A stretch of 6,761 nt of DNA from assembly GCA_027065245.1 (NCBI GenBank), contig JAMOOS010000290.1:1-6761 (forward strand), in the 5' to 3' direction. This document shows, piece after piece, positions 1-6,254 of this stretch. Numbering within the stretch: the first letter of the stretch is position 1; each line of letters starts with the position of its first letter. The notes under the pieces are model-generated. The model searched no databases, was not told the DNA's origin, and saw only the letters and a program-made list of their open reading frames with translations. The DNA is from Desulfuromonadaceae bacterium. GTDB taxonomy: Bacteria > Desulfobacterota > Desulfuromonadia > Desulfuromonadales > Desulfuromonadaceae. Position numbers and translations under genes: made by a program.

Positions 1-2
1 AC

Positions 3-368
3 GGCACAGATACATGGCAAACAGACCTCCTCGACCAGCTGCTTGGTCAGGTCCCCCTGTTTACCGGTGATCTGATTCTAACAGAAGTGCTGCAAGGGTT
101 CAGAAGTACCACAGACTACAACAAGGCCAAAGAAGCCATGTCCGTGCTGGAGTGCAAAACTCTGGGAGGGTATGAAATCGCCGTTAAAAGCGCAGAAAAT
201 TACAGGCGGCTAAGAAGGCGTGGCGTTACTGTGCGCAAGACTATTGACGTTATTATTGCTACCTTCTGTATAACGGAAAACATCCCCCTGCTGCATGACG
301 ATAAAGATTTTGCGCCCATAACGGAATATCTCGGTCTTCAAGTGTTCCCGCGCAGTCGTGTTCACTGA
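3..368 (+). CDS. vapC: VapC-type PIN-domain toxin ribonuclease, 5'-truncated by window edge
   Basis: This is the 3' part of a type II toxin-antitoxin endoribonuclease. The open frame runs to the left edge (first whole codon at 3), giving 121 visible residues. A GTG at 87 is only an internal valine, because the conserved family sequence continues upstream of it (TGDLILTEVLQGFR). The PIN-domain acidic residues visible are E28 (in LTEVLQGF), D82 (in RKTIDVIIATF) and the D100/D102 group in LLHDDKDF. The first catalytic Asp, normally in a VDTSVW-like start, lies outside, so roughly 10-20 residues are missing. PIN toxins use these acids to hold Mg2+/Mn2+ and cleave RNA, often tRNA or rRNA. A cognate VapB antitoxin would be expected just upstream, out of view. 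Family call is firm; the RNA target is unknown. Confidence 0.88.
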   Translation, partial: GTDTWQTDLLDQLLGQVPLFTGDLILTEVLQGFRSTTDYNKAKEAMSVLECKTLGGYEIAVKSAENYRRLRRRGVTVRKTIDVIIATFCITENIPLLHDDKDFAPITEYLGLQVFPRSRVH

Positions 369-408
369 TATCTGCCGTGTGCGTTTGTCGCGTGTTTGTT
401 GTCGCGCC

Positions 409-828
409 TTACCCGCCCCCCTGCTGCGCGTCCAGCTGGTTTACGCTGCGGTCGGCGCTTTTCAAAATTTCCAGTTCCAGGTAATCATAGCGTGACGCTG
501 AATGATGGTTGCCGATAATCTGTGCGACTTTGGCGGTTTTGGCGGCGTCGAAATCTATCCGCTGCAGAATTTCGCTGGCGATGGGCGGGCCGTACCGTTC
601 TTGGGTTTTGCCGTTATTGTAGCCCAACTCCGCTTCCGACGGTTTTATGCCGACATCGTGCAGCACCGCGCTGGCGATGACGATTTCGGCGTCGGCCTCT
701 GGATATTCCTCCAGCATCTGCTCGGCGTATTTGAGTACCTCGATGGCGTGGGTGATGCGGCGATAATCGGGAGCGAAAAAATTAACCAGCTCGGTTATCA
801 GGCGTCCTTTAAGCTGTTCGTGTTTCAT
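409..828 (-). CDS. small HD-domain phosphohydrolase-like protein
   Basis: A 139-residue cytosolic protein with the metal-binding pattern of the HD superfamily: H27 (RRITHAIEV), the H57-D58 doublet (SAVLHDVG), H108/H109 (IGNHHSAS) and D126 (ILKSADRSVN). The family hydrolyses phosphate esters such as nucleotides or cyclic nucleotides. The substrate here cannot be read from the sequence. Its ATG overlaps the stop of the upstream MscS gene as ATGA, with an AAGGAG ribosome binding site about 7 bases upstream, so it is very likely translationally coupled to the channel. The C-terminus ends abruptly in QQGGG at a six-G run (coding strand), soon after the last conserved Asp. This could be the natural end or a shortened tail. 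It is the last gene of the 2247-409 operon and converges on vapC. Confidence 0.85.
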   Translation of the reverse strand: MKHEQLKGRLITELVNFFAPDYRRITHAIEVLKYAEQMLEEYPEADAEIVIASAVLHDVGIKPSEAELGYNNGKTQERYGPPIASEILQRIDFDAAKTAKVAQIIGNHHSASRYDYLELEILKSADRSVNQLDAQQGGG

Positions 829-1964
829 GATTCAACTCCTTGGTTGGCGGCGGTGGCGGGTTTTTCGTGCTGAATATAGATGCTGCGGCTGGGGAAGGCC
901 ATCTCCATGCCCAGCGCGGCAATTATATCCATTATCTGCAGGCATACATCCTCGCGTACACGCAGATACTCGTCCCAGCGCGTGGTGGAGGTGAAGCAGT
1001 ACACCAGAATATCCAGCGACGAAGCGGAAAAATCGGTGAAATTCACCAGAATAAACTCCTGGTCGATGTGGCGGTGCTCGCGCAGCATGGAGCGGATCTG
1101 CTCCACGGCGGCGCGCATCTGCTCCGGTGTGGAGGAGTAGGTTACGCCGATGGTCATTTTGATGCGTCGCTTGGGCATGCGGCTGAAGTTGTTGAGGGAA
1201 CTGTTGGCGATGATATTGTTAGGCACCGAGATGAGGGTTTTGGCGAAGGTGCGGATTTTGGTGGAGCGGAAGCCTATTTCCTCCACTGTCCCTTCCAGAT
1301 CGCCGGTTTTCACCCAGTCGCCCACTTTAAATGGCCGGTCGAGGAGAATCATCACCGAGCCGAACACATTTGACAAGGTATCCTGCGCCGCCAATGCCAC
1401 CGCCAAACCGCCGATCCCCAGGGACGCCAGCAGACCGGAGATGGAATAGCCGAGGTTTTGAATCACCAGCACGATGGCGATGATGATAATGAAGCCGCGG
1501 ATTATTTTGCGGATAAACGGCAGCAGGTTTTCATCCAGCGGTGAGTCGGTGTGATGCGCCCAGTGCGCCACCGTGTGTTCCAGAATCGCCACCGCGTTGT
1601 AGAATACCCAGGCAAAGTTGAACGTGAACAGTGCCTTGATAAAGATGGAGCTGAAATGGTTGAAGTTCACCGGTTTGGTCGGCAGGGTGACAATCTGCAA
1701 TGCCACCGCCAGGCCGATGATCACCACCAGCATATCCAGCGGACGGCGCAGACAGCCGAGCAGCAGGTCGTCAAAATTGGTGCGCGAGCGCTTGACCAGC
1801 GGCGTGATGGTGCGTGTGAGCAGATTACCCAGCAGGCGTTTAAAGACCAGGCAGATAAAGATTATGACACCGGCGACAATATAACGCTGTACGTCGCCAT
1901 CGAGTAAATCGATGCTGTTAATCCATTTTACCAGCCGCTCGATCCACTGTTGCAGCCCGTCCAT
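825..1964 (-). CDS. MscS-family small-conductance mechanosensitive ion channel
   Basis: A 379-residue inner-membrane channel that opens under membrane tension to release solutes during hypo-osmotic shock. Hydrophobic segments lie near residues 28-46, 76-94, 106-128 and 150-170. They are followed by the pore-lining helix near 175-206, rich in Gly and Ala (SLGIGGLAVALAAQDTLSNVFG), which is the MscS signature. The beta-domain follows (PFKVGDWVKTGDLEGTVEEIGFRSTKIRT, 211-239, then SVPNN), and a cytoplasmic alpha/beta domain ends in FPSRSIYI. It has more N-terminal membrane segments than the three of E. coli MscS, as in many larger homologues. The ATG at 1964 has a GAGGAG site 6 bases upstream. The gene lies 22 bases downstream of the small Cys protein gene and overlaps the HD gene by 4 bases, so the three look like one operon. 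Confidence 0.93.
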   Translation of the reverse strand: MDGLQQWIERLVKWINSIDLLDGDVQRYIVAGVIIFICLVFKRLLGNLLTRTITPLVKRSRTNFDDLLLGCLRRPLDMLVVIIGLAVALQIVTLPTKPVNFNHFSSIFIKALFTFNFAWVFYNAVAILEHTVAHWAHHTDSPLDENLLPFIRKIIRGFIIIIAIVLVIQNLGYSISGLLASLGIGGLAVALAAQDTLSNVFGSVMILLDRPFKVGDWVKTGDLEGTVEEIGFRSTKIRTFAKTLISVPNNIIANSSLNNFSRMPKRRIKMTIGVTYSSTPEQMRAAVEQIRSMLREHRHIDQEFILVNFTDFSASSLDILVYCFTSTTRWDEYLRVREDVCLQIMDIIAALGMEMAFPSRSIYIQHEKPATAANQGVES

Positions 1965-1986
1965 GCACTTCTCCTCGCTAGGGGAA

Positions 1987-2247
1987 TTATTCTGTTGCCT
2001 GGATGCCGAGTGTGCTCAGAGTTTTGATTATGGCAGCGGCATTGAAGCCTTCGGCAAAGCAACCGCAGTCGCAGTACGGTTCAAAACGTTGCAACTGGTA
2101 CAACAGCCGTTCCACCGTTTCGCGCTGATCGGCAAAGCGGTGCGGGTTAGCACATACCTGCTTAAGTGGCTCCACCAGGTTGTCTGGCAGTTCACCGTTG
2201 CGGTGTTCCTCGTCGATGGCGGCGCTCAGTTGTTCAAATAGTGTCAT
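1987..2247 (-). CDS. hypothetical 86-residue protein with a CxCxC motif
   Basis: I do not recognise this family. It is a soluble, predicted helical protein of 86 residues with no signal peptide or membrane segment. A compact C59-D-C61-G-C63 motif follows an acidic and aromatic stretch (RFEPYCDCGCF), and one more Cys is at position 32. Three closely spaced cysteines could bind a metal or take part in thiol chemistry, but this is inference only. The ATG at 2247 is preceded by a GGGAGA site about 7 bases upstream, which supports translation. It is the first gene of the operon that continues with the MscS channel 22 bases downstream and then the HD-domain protein. A role connected to osmotic or membrane stress is suggested by position alone. 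Confidence 0.72.
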   Translation of the reverse strand: MTLFEQLSAAIDEEHRNGELPDNLVEPLKQVCANPHRFADQRETVERLLYQLQRFEPYCDCGCFAEGFNAAAIIKTLSTLGIQATE

Positions 2248-2548
2248 TGCTTTATCTCCCGGCGTTAACTGACATGTTGCGGCATATTGTGTGTGGTGGT
2301 TAAAATGCCGTAAAATAGCGTTTTTTGCAATAAGGATATGGAATGGTAGATGGTTGTGATGATGATGTGGCCGGATTGCCGCCGGAACAGGATAAAAATA
2401 GCAATTGACAGCAGCGACAATTTTGGCAATTCTGGCGCGGTTGCTGATTGCGTCGCCTGTTGTTGCGGTAAATAACAGTTTGATATTGCGAAACTTCTGC
2501 CGATAGCGGCGTTGATTTCTGTTAACATTTTAGGGGAGTGAAAATCTT
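2248..2548. other. 301-base divergent intergenic region
   Basis: This gap separates the start of the MscS operon (minus strand) from the beta-barrel gene (plus strand) and must hold promoters for both. No convincing -35/-10 pair is visible. Weak candidates are TTGATA at 2480-2485 with an AT-containing segment near 2502 for the plus strand, and minus-strand TTGCAA (around 2325-2330) followed by T-rich sequence for the operon. A 10-base imperfect tandem (TAAAATGCCG then TAAAATAGCG, 2301-2320) and a weak inverted pair CGGCAT/ATGCCG (2280-2285 and 2305-2310) fall in the likely operon leader. AGGGGAG at 2532-2538 is the ribosome binding site of the plus-strand gene. A minus-strand open frame across the gap has no ribosome binding site and no protein-like features, so I do not call it. 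Confidence 0.5.
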
Positions 2549-3460
2549 ATGGGCAAGTTGCGGGTAACGGCAGTGGCACTGCTGGCTGCGGTTGTTTTAA
2601 GTGTCAGTGGCGCTGTTGCGTTTGATCAGCCGGCGGTTAATCTCGGTTTTACCAGTTTTGTTGACGGCGGCCCGCCCGCCGGGCAGGGGGTGTATTTTGT
2701 TGAATATGTTCAGTATTACGATGGCGATCGCCTGGCCGATTTTCCGGCGCCCGGTGCCGATGTCGAAGCGTGGATCAGCCTCAACCAGTTGTTGTATCAA
2801 TCCGATACCGAGGTGTTCCTAGGTGGCAAATGGGGGCTGGACGTCATAGTTCCCGTTGTCGATGTGGACAGTAACGTGCTGCCGTGTAACGATACCGGCC
2901 TGGGTGATATCCTCATCGGCCCCTATATCCAGTGGGATCCCATCATGGGGGAAAATGGGCCGATTTTCATGCAGCGTATCGAGCTGCAGACCATCATCCC
3001 TACCGGCAAATACGATGAGGACAAGGCGCTCAATCCCGGCAGCAATTTCTGGTCGTTTAATCCCTATTGGTCGGCTACCTGGTTTGCCATGCCGCATCTG
3101 ACGGTGAGCTGGCGTATTCACTACCTGTGGAATGGTAAAAATGATGATCCCTTCGTCGGTATGCGTGCCGATGATACCCAGGCTGGTCAGGCTCTGCACG
3201 GTAATTTTGACGTTGCCTACGAGGTGCTGCCCAGGCAACTGCGTATCGGCGTAAACGGCTACTACTTCAAGCAGGTCAGTGATTCAGAAATAGACGGTCA
3301 CAGTGTCAACGGCCGGGAAAAGGTGTTTGCCATCGGCCCCGGTATGGTGTGGCATATCGATAAGAATAACCACCTGTTTTTTAATGCCTACTTTGAATCC
3401 GGCGCCGAGTATCGCCCCGAAGGGGATCGTTACAATTTGCGCTTTGTCCATCATTTTTAG
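2549..3460 (+). CDS. outer-membrane beta-barrel protein, SphA / phenol-MetA-pathway transporter-like family
   Basis: A 303-residue secreted protein. Residues 1-24 form a signal peptide (positively charged start, hydrophobic core, likely cut after SGAVA before FDQPA). The mature part alternates aromatic and polar residues as in beta-strands (GVYFVEYVQYYDGD, FWSFNPYWSATWF, LTVSWRIHYLWNGK, LRIGVNGYYFKQ, HLFFNAYFESGAEY) and ends in Phe (NLRFVHHF), the usual C-terminal signal for barrel insertion. The internal segments IELQTIIPTGKYDED and NPGSNFWSFNPY resemble proteins annotated as putative MetA-pathway-of-phenol-degradation or SphA-like transporters. Those names do not prove a substrate; a channel for hydrophobic compounds is only a guess. 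ATG at 2549 has AGGGGAG about 10 bases upstream. The gene is monocistronic here and ends 12 bases from the convergent cpxA stop. Confidence 0.85.
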   Translation: MGKLRVTAVALLAAVVLSVSGAVAFDQPAVNLGFTSFVDGGPPAGQGVYFVEYVQYYDGDRLADFPAPGADVEAWISLNQLLYQSDTEVFLGGKWGLDVIVPVVDVDSNVLPCNDTGLGDILIGPYIQWDPIMGENGPIFMQRIELQTIIPTGKYDEDKALNPGSNFWSFNPYWSATWFAMPHLTVSWRIHYLWNGKNDDPFVGMRADDTQAGQALHGNFDVAYEVLPRQLRIGVNGYYFKQVSDSEIDGHSVNGREKVFAIGPGMVWHIDKNNHLFFNAYFESGAEYRPEGDRYNLRFVHHF

Positions 3461-3467
3461 CGCAGCA

Positions 3468-3481
3468 GGCGCCTAGGCGCC
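3468..3481. repeat. 14-bp perfect palindrome between convergent genes
   Basis: GGCGCCTAGGCGCC reads the same on both strands and sits 7 bases after the beta-barrel gene stop. It contains the stop codon of cpxA (3475-3473, the central CTA on the plus strand). As RNA it could fold into a 5-bp GC stem with a CTAG tetraloop on either strand. There is no T-tract on either side, so it is not a standard intrinsic terminator. It may be a weak two-way transcription barrier or a protein-binding site. Confidence 0.55.
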
Positions 3482-4843
3482 AGTTTGGCGCGGCAGGATC
3501 ATTTCAACTTCGAGTCCGCCGCCGGCGCAGTTGCGGGCGGTGATGGTGCCGCCGTGGTGCTGCACTGCCTTGGCGGCAATGGCCAGGCCGATGCCGCTGC
3601 CACCGCTGCTGCGCTCGCGGGCGTCGGCAACGCGATAAAAGGGTTGAAACAGTTTGGCTAACGCGCTTTGTGGCACACCGGAGCCGTTATCGTTTACCCT
3701 GATAACGATGTGATCCTCCGTGGTGTCTATCTGCACGGTAACGGTATCGGTTGTGTAGTGTACGGCGTTGCGGATGACGTTTTCCAGCGCCCGCCCCAGC
3801 AGGGCGCGGTTGCCGCAGCAGGGTAGGTGCGGCGCTGTTTGTGTGGTTATGGTAACGCCGCGTTGTTGTGCCTCGTAAGTGGCGTCGGCGCTGATTTCCT
3901 GCACCAGTTCCACCAGATCAAAATTGTGCCGGGGCGAGGTGAGCGGTTCATCCAGACGGTTCAGCTCCAACAGCTGACCGATGAGGATGTTCATCCGTTC
4001 CGCTTCCGTGGCAATGCGCGCCAGCGCCTTGTCCTGTGACGGCGTGGCGGGATGCTGGCGTGCCAGCTCCAGGGCAATGCCCAGCCGGGTGAGGGGAGAA
4101 CGCAGCTCGTGGGAGATGTCGCGCAGCAGGGTCTGGCGGGTGGTGAGTAAGGTTTCTATTTTGTCTGCCATATGGTCGAAATCGCCTGCCAGCCCGGCCA
4201 GTTCGTTGTTGCCGCTGATATCGGTGCCGATACGGCTGGCAAGATCTCCGGCGGCCAGTCTTTGCGTGGCGCGGCGCAGTTTAATGATGGGGCTGGTAAG
4301 AGAACGGGCCAGCAGGTAGCAGATAATGGCGGTTACCGCCAGCAGCAGTAACAGACGCAGAGCGAGAAAACCGTGGCCGATGGTGTGCAGCAGCAGTGTT
4401 GCCGTTGGTGGACGGGTTGCTACTACCGCTATGTAGTAACGCTGGCCGTCGCTGCCGGTTATTCCGGCCGCCAGAGCGCGGCGGCGGCGGTGTGGTGCCG
4501 TTACCACCTCGCCGCTGTGACGGGCACGCTGTACCATGTGCCGCACGAATTTTGGTATCGGCCTGCTGTTCAGCGCTCTGCCGTCGCCGTCGAACAGAAC
4601 AACGCGTATCCCGGTGCGTTGCCACAACAAACGGCTGAATTTGTCTACTCCGCTACTGCCCTCGCGCACATAGGCGCTGCTGGCGCGGCGGCCGTATTCG
4701 GCCAGAGCCTGGCGCACCAGATTCTGGTCGCCCAGAGGAGGAAATTCGCTGTCGCGCTGAAAACTAAGCAGCACTACGGTGACGAATACCATCACCTGAA
4801 TAAGGATGAAGTAAGCGAATATTTTCCAGAACAGCCGTCCCAT
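3473..4843 (-). CDS. cpxA: CpxA-like envelope-stress sensor histidine kinase
   Basis: A 456-residue inner-membrane sensor kinase, close to the 457 residues of E. coli CpxA. Order of parts: transmembrane helix near 5-27; periplasmic sensor loop of about 125 residues; second helix near 158-179; HAMP linker about 180-231; dimerisation/phosphotransfer helix with H245 in DISHELRSPLTRL; ATP-binding domain with the N box (ENVIRNAVHYT, N355/N359), G1 (DNGSGVP, D385) and G2 (SGGSGIGLAI). The FQPFYRVADARERSSGGSG segment closely parallels CpxA. I chose the ATG at 4843 over a TTG one codon earlier. It overlaps the cpxR stop as TGATG, and AGAGGA lies about 7 bases upstream, implying translational coupling. 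The kinase should phosphorylate and dephosphorylate the adjacent CpxR. The periplasmic loop is too divergent to name the stimulus. Confidence 0.9.
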   Translation of the reverse strand: MGRLFWKIFAYFILIQVMVFVTVVLLSFQRDSEFPPLGDQNLVRQALAEYGRRASSAYVREGSSGVDKFSRLLWQRTGIRVVLFDGDGRALNSRPIPKFVRHMVQRARHSGEVVTAPHRRRRALAAGITGSDGQRYYIAVVATRPPTATLLLHTIGHGFLALRLLLLLAVTAIICYLLARSLTSPIIKLRRATQRLAAGDLASRIGTDISGNNELAGLAGDFDHMADKIETLLTTRQTLLRDISHELRSPLTRLGIALELARQHPATPSQDKALARIATEAERMNILIGQLLELNRLDEPLTSPRHNFDLVELVQEISADATYEAQQRGVTITTQTAPHLPCCGNRALLGRALENVIRNAVHYTTDTVTVQIDTTEDHIVIRVNDNGSGVPQSALAKLFQPFYRVADARERSSGGSGIGLAIAAKAVQHHGGTITARNCAGGGLEVEMILPRQTGA

Positions 4844-5541
4844 CAATCGTCCTCTCCGGCCGCGCGATAAAGGTAGCCGATGCCGCGCACCGTGCGAATG
4901 TTGTCTGCCGCCGGGCCGAGTTTTTTGCGGATGGCGCTGATATGCACGTCAACGCTGCGGTCGTAGGCGGCCAGCGTGCGCCCCAGAGCTTGTTGCACCA
5001 GCTGATCGCGGCTGACCACCTGACCGCTGTGTTCCAGCAATACGCGCAGCAGATCAAATTCCACAGATGTGAGTGCCAGCTCCTCCCCCGCCAGTGTGGC
5101 GCGCCGCCTGGCGGGACTAAGGCGCAATTCACCAACCGTAAGTAGCACCGCTGGCCGCTGTACCGCTGTGTCGACACGGCGCAGAACTGCCTGGATGCGT
5201 GCTACCAGCTCACGCGGGTTGAACGGCTTGGGCAGGTAATCGTCGGCGCCCAGCTCCAGACCGACAATACGATCGACGTCGTCACCACGGGCAGTAAGCA
5301 TGATAACCGGGGTAGCGCTGCGGGCTCTTATGCGGCGCAGTACCTCAAATCCGTCCAGTTTCGGCAGCATTACATCCAGAATTATCAATGCCGGGTTGTC
5401 GCTCACGGCACGCTGTACTGCGGTGACACCGTCATGAGCGCAGCCTATGGTGAAGCCGTTGTTAGACAAATAGTCATTCAACAGCTCGCACAGCTCGATA
5501 TCGTCGTCAATAATTAGCAGAAAGTTGTTCTTTTCATCCAT
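4843..5541 (-). CDS. cpxR: CpxR-like OmpR-family response regulator
   Basis: A 232-residue DNA-binding regulator. The receiver domain (about 7-120) has the acidic pocket D12-D14, phospho-acceptor D56 (LIILDVMLPKLDGFE), T83 (MLTAR) and K105 (YLPKPF). A winged helix-turn-helix of the OmpR type follows (about 135-228: LTSVEFDLLRVLLEHSGQVVSRDQL, DRSVDVHISAIRKKLG, IRTVRGIGYLY). The frame is open back to an ATG at 5619, but I prefer the ATG at 5541. It gives the normal family N-terminus (MDEKNNFLLIIDDD), and the longer start would overlap the predicted -10. The ribosome binding site for 5541 is poor (only GGA about 7 bases upstream). It is co-transcribed with cpxA downstream. The CpxR-type boxes found just upstream suggest autoregulation and control of the divergent periplasmic gene. 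Confidence 0.92.
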   Translation of the reverse strand: MDEKNNFLLIIDDDIELCELLNDYLSNNGFTIGCAHDGVTAVQRAVSDNPALIILDVMLPKLDGFEVLRRIRARSATPVIMLTARGDDVDRIVGLELGADDYLPKPFNPRELVARIQAVLRRVDTAVQRPAVLLTVGELRLSPARRRATLAGEELALTSVEFDLLRVLLEHSGQVVSRDQLVQQALGRTLAAYDRSVDVHISAIRKKLGPAADNIRTVRGIGYLYRAAGEDD

Positions 5542-5605
5542 ATTCAGTCCAGGAGAAACCGGTTTGATTTTCACTCCATGATAACCCGATGTGCCTAGCG
5601 GCGCT

Positions 5606-5620
5606 GTAAAGAAATGCAAA
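5606..5620 (+). promoter_or_regulatory. degenerate CpxR box
   Basis: GTAAA-GAAAT-GCAAA on the plus strand matches the GTAAA-N5-GTAAA CpxR pattern at 9 of 10 defined bases. It is opposite in orientation to the main box at 5637 and overlaps the predicted cpxR -10. Binding here would be expected to hinder cpxR transcription rather than help it. This is an inference from position. Confidence 0.45.
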
Positions 5621-5624
5621 TATA
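5619..5624 (-). promoter_or_regulatory. candidate cpxR -10 element
   Basis: On the minus strand this reads TATATT, preceded by GA. The sequence 17 bases upstream (AGTTAT) is not a recognisable -35 hexamer, and that spot is covered by the exact CpxR box at 5637-5651. This is the layout expected of a promoter helped by an activator bound over the -35 region. It predicts a leader of about 70 bases before the cpxR ATG. Confidence 0.4.
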
Positions 5625-5636
5625 TCTGCCCGAGCC

Positions 5637-5662
5637 TTTACATAACTTTACTTTTTTCTTAC
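5637..5662 (-). promoter_or_regulatory. CpxR-type operator: exact tandem box plus a third half-site
   Basis: Read on the minus strand, 5651-5637 is GTAAA-GTTAT-GTAAA, an exact match to the E. coli CpxR consensus GTAAA-N5-GTAAA. A further half-site GTAAG lies at 5662-5658. The half-sites begin 10 and 11 bases apart, so they fall on one face of the helix, as expected for a tandem OmpR-family dimer site. The operator sits between cpxR and the divergent CpxP-like gene, centred roughly 50-60 bases upstream of the likely start of the latter and over the -35 region of the former. Confidence 0.78.
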
Positions 5663-5694
5663 AGCTTTTAACCCTGTTGTTGTTGCGCACAGCG

Positions 5695-5700
5695 TATAAT
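5695..5700 (+). promoter_or_regulatory. -10 element of the CpxP-like gene promoter
   Basis: A perfect TATAAT, 50 bases before the ATG at 5751. No -35 hexamer can be found at 15-19 bases upstream (for example CCCTGT at 17). A good -10 with no -35 and an upstream CpxR operator is typical of an activator-dependent promoter. Confidence 0.6.
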
Positions 5701-5750
5701 GTCCGCAGTTCAAACAACCACTTAACCTGCATGTGAAGGAGAACAGAGAG

Positions 5751-6245
5751 ATGAAAAAGACATTGTTGTTTATCATGGTTCTATGTTGCGCGTTAACGCT
5801 AACGGTATCGCTGGCCTGCGCTCGTCCGGGCGGTAACAGGGGGATGGCGCAGCTCAGCCCGGCACAACAACAGCAGCGGCTGGAAAACCGCCTGGAAAAA
5901 ATGGCGCTTACCCTCGATTTGACCGCTGAGCAGCGTGAGAAAATTGGTGCTATTATACGTGAACAGCAGCAGCATCAACAGCAGCTTAAAGCCAACATGG
6001 CCGCCGGACGGGACAAATTGCGCCAACTGCGGCGCCAGCAGCCTTTTGACGTCGCAGCGTTCAAAGCTCAAGGTTATGAAATGGTGGATATGAAAGCCGA
6101 TATGCTGCGCCAGCGCGCCGAAACACGCAGCAAGATAGACGCACTTCTGACACCGCAGCAGCGGGAGAAGCGGGATAAATTGCGGGCACTGCATCAGCAG
6201 CGCAAACAGTGCAAAAAAGGCGGTTGTGCCCAGGCTGCCAGATAA
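5751..6245 (+). CDS. Spy/CpxP-family periplasmic LTxxQ protein
   Basis: A 164-residue exported protein. Residues 1-24 are a signal peptide (MKK start, hydrophobic core, likely cut after LACA before RPGG; the Cys at 23 lacks a proper lipobox). The mature chain is helical and very rich in Gln, Arg and Lys. It carries the two family-defining LTxxQ motifs, LTAEQ at 57-61 and LTPQQ at 133-137. In E. coli, CpxP is an inhibitor of CpxA and a chaperone-like adaptor, Spy is a chaperone and ZraP binds zinc. Divergence from cpxRA favours the CpxP role. The tail contains QCKKGGCA (C154, C159), a possible disulfide or metal site. Start ATG 5751 is preceded by AAGGAGA about 8 bases upstream; an in-frame GTG at 5733 would place extra residues before the signal peptide, so I rejected it. 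Confidence 0.88.
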   Translation: MKKTLLFIMVLCCALTLTVSLACARPGGNRGMAQLSPAQQQQRLENRLEKMALTLDLTAEQREKIGAIIREQQQHQQQLKANMAAGRDKLRQLRRQQPFDVAAFKAQGYEMVDMKADMLRQRAETRSKIDALLTPQQREKRDKLRALHQQRKQCKKGGCAQAAR

Positions 6246-6254
6246 CCAGGTTTT

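Noticed and set aside
502..1907. Several plus-strand open frames opposite the MscS and HD genes
   Set aside because: They lie antisense to well-supported conserved proteins and show no family features; they are shadows of the coding strand.
2310..2472. Single GTAAA motifs at 2310 and 2468 as CpxR boxes for the beta-barrel gene or MscS operon
   Set aside because: Neither has a second half-site 10 or 11 bases away, so there is no support for CpxR control of these genes.
2265..2528. Minus-strand open frame of 87 codons in the 2248-2548 gap
   Set aside because: No ribosome binding site before its ATG, composition like translated non-coding DNA, and it would fill the only promoter region of two divergent genes.
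5556..5565. AAACCGGTTT palindrome in the cpxR leader
   Set aside because: Ten-base perfect palindrome, but short and isolated, with no loop and no second copy; likely chance.
5571..5579. ATGGAGTGA mini-ORF in the cpxR leader (minus strand)
   Set aside because: A two-codon frame with no ribosome binding site; too short to claim as a regulatory upstream ORF.
5542..5619. N-terminal extension of CpxR to the ATG at 5619
   Set aside because: The extra 26 residues have no receiver-domain character, the start overlaps the probable -10, and the later ATG gives the standard family N-terminus.
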